Shown here one piece after another: positions 30,298 to 33,886 of a stretch of DNA of 33,886 bases (positions are counted from its first letter, which is position 1; each line of letters opens with the position of its first letter). Below the pieces are notes generated by a model that worked only from the letters and a program-made list of their open reading frames with translations, did not search any database and was not told the DNA's origin. The position numbers were made by a program, and so were the translations under genes. The stretch covers positions 1 through 33,886 of the forward strand of contig JBBSIN010000022.1 of assembly GCA_038232055.1 (NCBI GenBank). The letters are read 5' to 3'. The DNA is from JBBSIN01 sp038232055. Its GTDB lineage: Bacteria > Actinomycetota > Actinomycetes > JADGOV01.

Positions 30298-30954
30298 TCA
30301 AGCGGCGCCGAGCGCCAGCAGGTCCACCACGAAGACGAGTGGCTCGTTGGGTCGGATCGTCGGTGGCCGGCCCGCGGAGCCGTACGCCCGGCCGGCCGGG
30401 ATGACCAGCTGACGCCGCCCACCGACCTTCATGCCGACCAGCCCCTGATCCCACCCCTTGATGACCTGGCCCTTGCCGAGGGGAAACGGGAAGGCACGCT
30501 TCGCCTTCCACGAGGAGTCGAACTCCTTGCCGTCGGGGTAGCCGACCCCCACGTAGTTGACCGTCAGCTGGCGGCCGGCTTTGGCCACCCCCCCACGCCC
30601 GACGATGAGGTCCTTGACCCGAAGCCGCTTCGGCGGCGGCCCCTTCGGCACCGACACCACCGGTTTGGTGGCCAGCCGCGGATCGGCGCCCGGCGGCAAG
30701 GGCGGGAACGGCGTGGCCGCCGTCGACGGGGCGCTCGTCGGGGTGCGGCCGGCGGCGGGAGTCAGCGGCTGGTCGTCGCGGGACAGCCGGTAACCGAGGA
30801 AGATCACCCCGCCGACGACGATGAGTGTGGCCAGCACCGCGCCGATCGCTGCATTGCGCCGCCGCGCCCGGCGGCGGGCGAGAGCGCGGCGCAGCGCCTG
30901 CCGCTCGCGTCGCGCCCGCTCCAGCTCACGCTCCCGCTGCCTGCTCGGCGACAC
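30298..30954 (-). CDS. Membrane-anchored FKBP-type peptidyl-prolyl isomerase
   Basis: A 218-residue protein with a strongly basic N-terminus (1-34, mostly Arg/Ala/Glu, likely cytoplasmic helix), one membrane span (35-55), a Pro/Thr-rich linker (60-100) and an FKBP domain (about 108-216). The domain shows VNYVGVGYPDGKEFDSSW, FPLGKGQVIKGWDQGLVGMKVGGRRQLVIPAGRAYG and PLVFVVDLL, all typical. It would catalyse prolyl isomerisation of exported proteins at the outer face of the membrane. The GTG at 30954 has GAGGAG seven bases upstream. First gene of a two-gene leftward unit with the cyclophilin lipoprotein. Confidence 0.9.
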   Translation of the reverse strand: MSPSRQRERELERARRERQALRRALARRRARRRNAAIGAVLATLIVVGGVIFLGYRLSRDDQPLTPAAGRTPTSAPSTAATPFPPLPPGADPRLATKPVVSVPKGPPPKRLRVKDLIVGRGGVAKAGRQLTVNYVGVGYPDGKEFDSSWKAKRAFPFPLGKGQVIKGWDQGLVGMKVGGRRQLVIPAGRAYGSAGRPPTIRPNEPLVFVVDLLALGAA

Positions 30955-31016
30955 CAGGGATCTCCTCGTCGGGTCGGCGCCGGAATCTTCGTTCGAGTCT
31001 AGGTGGCGGCCGCCGG

Positions 31017-31022
31017 TAGGCT
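31017..31022 (+). promoter_or_regulatory. Candidate -10 for leaderless MBL hydrolase gene
   Basis: TAGGCT ends six bases before the ATG at 31029 and no ribosome site lies between. The promoter faces away from the FKBP gene in a 74-base divergent gap. Confidence 0.4.
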
Positions 31023-31028
31023 CGTCGC

Positions 31029-31688
31029 ATGCTCGTCGAGGGGTTCCCGGCCGGGCCGCCGCAGACGAACTGTTGGGTCGTCGCGACGGCGCCGGGGGAG
31101 GAGTGCGTCGTCATCGACCCAGGCATCGAGGCGACGGACCTGCTCGACGAGCTGCTGGCGAGGCACCGACTGCAGCCGGTCGCCGTCCTGCTCACCCACG
31201 GCCACTGCGACCACACGTTCTCGGTCCGGCCGGTGTGCGGCGCGCGCGGCGTGCCGGCCTACATCGCCCCGGCCGACCGTGCCCAGCTCAGCGACCCCTG
31301 GTCGGGGCTCGGCATCCCGTCCGGCATCCCGCTGTTCGGCCGGCTCACCTGGACCGAGCCCGACGACGTTCGAGCTCTACCCGACGGTGAGACGCTCGAC
31401 CTCGCGGGTCTGCGACTGCGGGTCGACGCCACACCCGGGCACACGCCTGGGTCAGTGACGTTTCTCGTCGACGACGAGCTCTTCTCCGGCGACCTGCTCT
31501 TCGCCGGCTCCGTAGGGCGCACTGACCTGCCCGGAGGTTCCTATCCCCAGCAGCTTGCCTCGCTGGGCAGGGTCGTGCTCCCCCTGCCCGACGAGGTGCT
31601 GGTGCGACCGGGGCACGGGCCCAACACCACGGTCGGCCGGGAACGTGCGGGCAACCCGTTCCTGCGCGAAGCCGTCGTCATGCGGTGA
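31029..31688 (+). CDS. MBL-fold metallo-hydrolase (glyoxalase II-like)
   Basis: A 219-residue metallo-beta-lactamase fold protein. The metal motif THGHCDH (56-62) is complete (HxHxDH), followed by ATPGHTPGSVTFLVDD, LFSGDLLFAGSVGRTD and VRPGHGPNTT, each with expected metal-binding His or Asp. It resembles hydroxyacylglutathione hydrolases and the actinobacterial protein between the isomerase gene and hisS (Rv2581c in M. tuberculosis); the true thioester substrate is unknown because actinobacteria use mycothiol, not glutathione. ATG at 31029 behind a -10-like TAGGCT. The stop overlaps the hisS GTG by 4 bp. Confidence 0.88.
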   Translation: MLVEGFPAGPPQTNCWVVATAPGEECVVIDPGIEATDLLDELLARHRLQPVAVLLTHGHCDHTFSVRPVCGARGVPAYIAPADRAQLSDPWSGLGIPSGIPLFGRLTWTEPDDVRALPDGETLDLAGLRLRVDATPGHTPGSVTFLVDDELFSGDLLFAGSVGRTDLPGGSYPQQLASLGRVVLPLPDEVLVRPGHGPNTTVGRERAGNPFLREAVVMR

Positions 31689-32944
31689 GCGGCTTCACGG
31701 CACCGAAGGGAGTCCCGGAGTACCTGCCGCCGCGCTCGGCAGCGTTCCTCGCGGTGGGCGAGGGCTTGGCGGCGCCCGCTCGCCGGGCCGGCTACGGCTA
31801 CGTCGAGCTTCCGGTCTTCGAGGACACCGCGCTGTTCGCGCGTGGCGTCGGCGAGTCGACGGACGTCGTCGCCAAGGAGATGTACACCTTCGCCGACCGT
31901 GGTGGCCGGTCGGTCACCCTGCGGCCCGAGGGCACCGCCGGCGTGCTGCGCGCAGTGCTCGAGCACGGCCTCGACCGTGGACCGCTGCCCGTCAAGCTGT
32001 GGTACGCCGGACCGTTCTTTCGTTACGAGCGGCCGCAGGCCGGTCGCTACCGGCAGCTCTGGCAGGTGGGCGTCGAGGCGCTCGGCGTCGAGGATCCGGC
32101 GCTCGACGCGGAGGTGGTGGCCCTCGCGCACGACGGCTACACCGGTCTCAGCCTTGGCGGTTTCCGGCTGCTGCTCAACTCCCTGGGTTGCGCGCAGTGT
32201 CGTCCGGTCTACCGGGAGCGGCTGCAGCAGTTCCTCCGGACGCTCGCGCTCGACGCCGACACCAGGCAGCGGGTGGAGATCAACCCGCTGCGGGTGCTCG
32301 ACGACAAGCGCCCAGAGGTGCAGGCGGGGCTGGCGGGCGCTCCGGCCATCGCCGACTCGCTGTGCGAGGCGTGCCGGCGCTACCACGACGCCGTGCGGAC
32401 ACTGCTCGCCGATCTCGGGATCGGCTGGGTCGACGACGGGCGGCTCGTCCGCGGGCTCGACTACTACACGAGGACCACGTTCGAGTTCGTCCACGATCGG
32501 CTCGGCGCGCAGTCCGGCATCGGCGGCGGGGGCCGCTACGACGGCCTCTCCGAGACGATCGGCGGCCCGCCGCTGCCCGGCATCGGGTTCGGTCTCGGCG
32601 TCGACCGCACACTGCTGGCCTGCGAGGCGGAGGGGCTGCCGCTACCGGGAGCCGTCGCGTGCGACGTCTTCGGCGTCCCGCTCGGCGCGGCAGCCGGCCG
32701 CGTCGTCTTCCGGCTGGTGACCGAGCTCCGGCGGCGTGGGGTGGCCGCCGACCTGGCGTACGGCGGGCGCGGGGTCAAGGGCGCGATGAAGGCCGCCGAC
32801 CGCTCCGGCGCCCGGTTCGCGCTCGTCGCCGGCGACCGTGAGCTGGCCGACGGCGCCGTACAGCTGAAGGACCTCGTCTCGGGGCAGCAGGAGTCCGTGC
32901 CGCTCGACGTTGCCGTCGACACGATCCGAAAGAGGTTGGCGTGA
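31685..32944 (+). CDS. hisS: Histidyl-tRNA synthetase
   Basis: A 419-residue class II synthetase that charges tRNA-His. The histidine- and ATP-binding motifs are visible: TLRPEGTAGVLRAV, motif 2 FRYERPQAGRYRQLWQ, the histidine loop LVRGLDYYTRTTFEF, GGGRYDGL, and motif 3 GIGFGLGVDRTLL, followed by the anticodon-binding domain (about 325-419). GTG start fixed by overlap with the MBL gene stop. Its stop overlaps the GTG of aspS, so the three genes form one unit. Confidence 0.96.
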   Translation: MSGFTAPKGVPEYLPPRSAAFLAVGEGLAAPARRAGYGYVELPVFEDTALFARGVGESTDVVAKEMYTFADRGGRSVTLRPEGTAGVLRAVLEHGLDRGPLPVKLWYAGPFFRYERPQAGRYRQLWQVGVEALGVEDPALDAEVVALAHDGYTGLSLGGFRLLLNSLGCAQCRPVYRERLQQFLRTLALDADTRQRVEINPLRVLDDKRPEVQAGLAGAPAIADSLCEACRRYHDAVRTLLADLGIGWVDDGRLVRGLDYYTRTTFEFVHDRLGAQSGIGGGGRYDGLSETIGGPPLPGIGFGLGVDRTLLACEAEGLPLPGAVACDVFGVPLGAAAGRVVFRLVTELRRRGVAADLAYGGRGVKGAMKAADRSGARFALVAGDRELADGAVQLKDLVSGQQESVPLDVAVDTIRKRLA

Positions 32945-33886
32945 TCCGCTCGCACGAGGCCGGGAGGCTGCGCCTTGGCGATGTCGGCAGCCAGGTCACC
33001 CTCGCCGGGTGGGTGGCCCGCCGCCGGGATCACGGCGGGGTGACCTTCGTCGACCTGCGGGACGCGAGCGGTGTCGTCCAGGCGGTGCTGCGCGACGTGC
33101 CCCGCGCGCACGAGCTGCGCGCGGAGTACTGCATCCTCGTCGCCGGCACGGTGGCCCAACGGCCGGAGGGCAACGCCAACCCGGAGCTGCCCACCGGCGA
33201 CGTGGAGGTTTCCGTCTCGTCGCTCGAGGTGCTCTCACCCTCGGCTGAGCTGCCCTTCCCGATTGAGGGCTCGCCGTACGCGCCGGGCAGTGTCGACGAG
33301 GCGACGCGCTGGCGCTACCGATACCTGGACCTGCGCCGGGCCTGGCCGGCCGAGGCACTGCGGACCCGAGCCCGGATGACCAGTCTCATCCGCAGAGTGA
33401 TGGAGTCGCACGGTTTCGTTGACGTCGAGACGCCGTACCTCACCCGCTCCACCCCCGAGGGCGCCCGGGACTTCCTGGTGCCGGTGCGGCTGCGGCCCGG
33501 CCATTGGTACGCCCTGCCGCAGTCGCCGCAGCTGTTCAAGCAGCTGCTCATGGTCGCGGGCCTCGAGCGGTACTACCAGATCGCCCGCGCCTTCCGCGAC
33601 GAGGACTTCCGCGCCGATCGGACGGCGGAGCACACGCAGCTCGACATCGAGCTGAGCTTCCTCGACGAGGAGGACATCTTCGCCATGATCGAGGAGCTGT
33701 TCACCACGATGTGGCGCGAGCTGCTCGGCGTCGACCTCCCGACGCCGTTCCCGCGGATGAGCTACGACGAGGCGATGCACCGCTTCGGCTCGGACAAGCC
33801 CGACCTGCGCTTCGAGCTGGAGCTGGTCGACCTCACCGCCTACTTCGCCGGTACGTCGTTCCGCGTCTTCCAGGGTGCGCACGTCG
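32941..33886 (+). CDS. aspS: Aspartyl-tRNA synthetase, N-terminal part (runs off window)
   Basis: The frame from the GTG at 32941 is open to the last base (315 complete codons). It starts MIRSHEAGRLRLGDVGSQVTLAGWVARRRDHGG, the OB-fold anticodon-binding domain, with VDLRDASGVVQAV. The class II core follows: WRYRYLDLRRAWP, VETPYLTRSTPEGARDFLVP, ALPQSPQLFKQLLMVAGLERYYQIARAFRDEDFRADR and TQLDIELSF. Where many homologues read QPEFTQ this one has TAEHTQ, a small difference of uncertain meaning. GTG start overlaps the hisS stop (GTGA). The bacterial insertion domain and C-terminus lie outside the window. Confidence 0.95.
   Translation, partial: MIRSHEAGRLRLGDVGSQVTLAGWVARRRDHGGVTFVDLRDASGVVQAVLRDVPRAHELRAEYCILVAGTVAQRPEGNANPELPTGDVEVSVSSLEVLSPSAELPFPIEGSPYAPGSVDEATRWRYRYLDLRRAWPAEALRTRARMTSLIRRVMESHGFVDVETPYLTRSTPEGARDFLVPVRLRPGHWYALPQSPQLFKQLLMVAGLERYYQIARAFRDEDFRADRTAEHTQLDIELSFLDEEDIFAMIEELFTTMWRELLGVDLPTPFPRMSYDEAMHRFGSDKPDLRFELELVDLTAYFAGTSFRVFQGAHV

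Overview
This is a high-GC actinobacterial chromosome segment. Most genes are joined by 1-4 bp ATGA/GTGA start-stop overlaps, GTG starts are common, and several genes look leaderless. The backbone gene order (thrS, HIT phosphorylase, pgsA, PIM acyltransferase, pimA, pdxS, pdxT, yebC-type, ruvCAB, yajC, secD, secF, apt, rel, cyclophilin, MBL hydrolase, hisS, aspS) is the order I know from Mycobacterium and other actinomycetes. The phosphatidylinositol-mannoside (PIM) genes and a luciferase-like oxidoreductase of the F420/FMN type fit the same phylum. I cannot name the genus. No tRNA, rRNA, CRISPR array, IS element or prophage gene was seen.

Layout. 1-8781: the thrS 3' end and a HIT-family nucleotide phosphorylase, then two leftward genes (a Tat-exported polysaccharide deacetylase and an EF-G2-like GTPase), then the rightward PIM cluster (pgsA, acyltransferase, pimA), a LemA-like membrane protein and a DUF3048 lipoprotein. 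8782-13663: pyridoxal-phosphate synthase (pdxS-pdxT), a YebC-family protein and ruvC-ruvA-ruvB, with an unusual 332-base structured gap before ruvC. 13664-22605: an accessory block between ruvB and yajC. It holds a DUF1445 (D-glutamate cyclase-like) gene, a Phd/VapC toxin-antitoxin pair, a peroxiredoxin, a GNAT acetyltransferase, and a tight six-gene leftward operon: secreted pyroglutamyl-peptidase-like protein, NRAMP-like transporter, pxpA, pxpB, pxpC and a luciferase-like oxidoreductase. 22606-33886: backbone again, with yajC-secD-secF, apt, the bifunctional (p)ppGpp gene rel, two leftward exported prolyl isomerases, an MBL-fold hydrolase, hisS and the first part of aspS.

The most interesting system is the leftward operon at 16753-22605. 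PxpABC hydrolyses 5-oxoproline (pyroglutamate) to glutamate. Upstream in the same unit are a transporter-like protein of the NRAMP fold that lacks the family's metal-binding signature, and an exported protein with a peptidase C15 (pyroglutamyl peptidase) domain in which the nucleophilic Cys appears to be Ser. The nearby DUF1445 gene belongs to a family linked to D-glutamate/5-oxo-D-proline chemistry. Together they suggest release, uptake and hydrolysis of pyroglutamate. The pathway is inference; the gene order and the substitutions are visible in the sequence.

The second point of interest is non-coding. Two distant intergenic regions (about 1961-2057 and 22822-22940) carry the same 20-base arm (19/20 identical) built from 12-base units with a GTCCGAG core. 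In each, the arm faces further inverted or tandem copies of the unit. No feature class known to me explains this repeat family.
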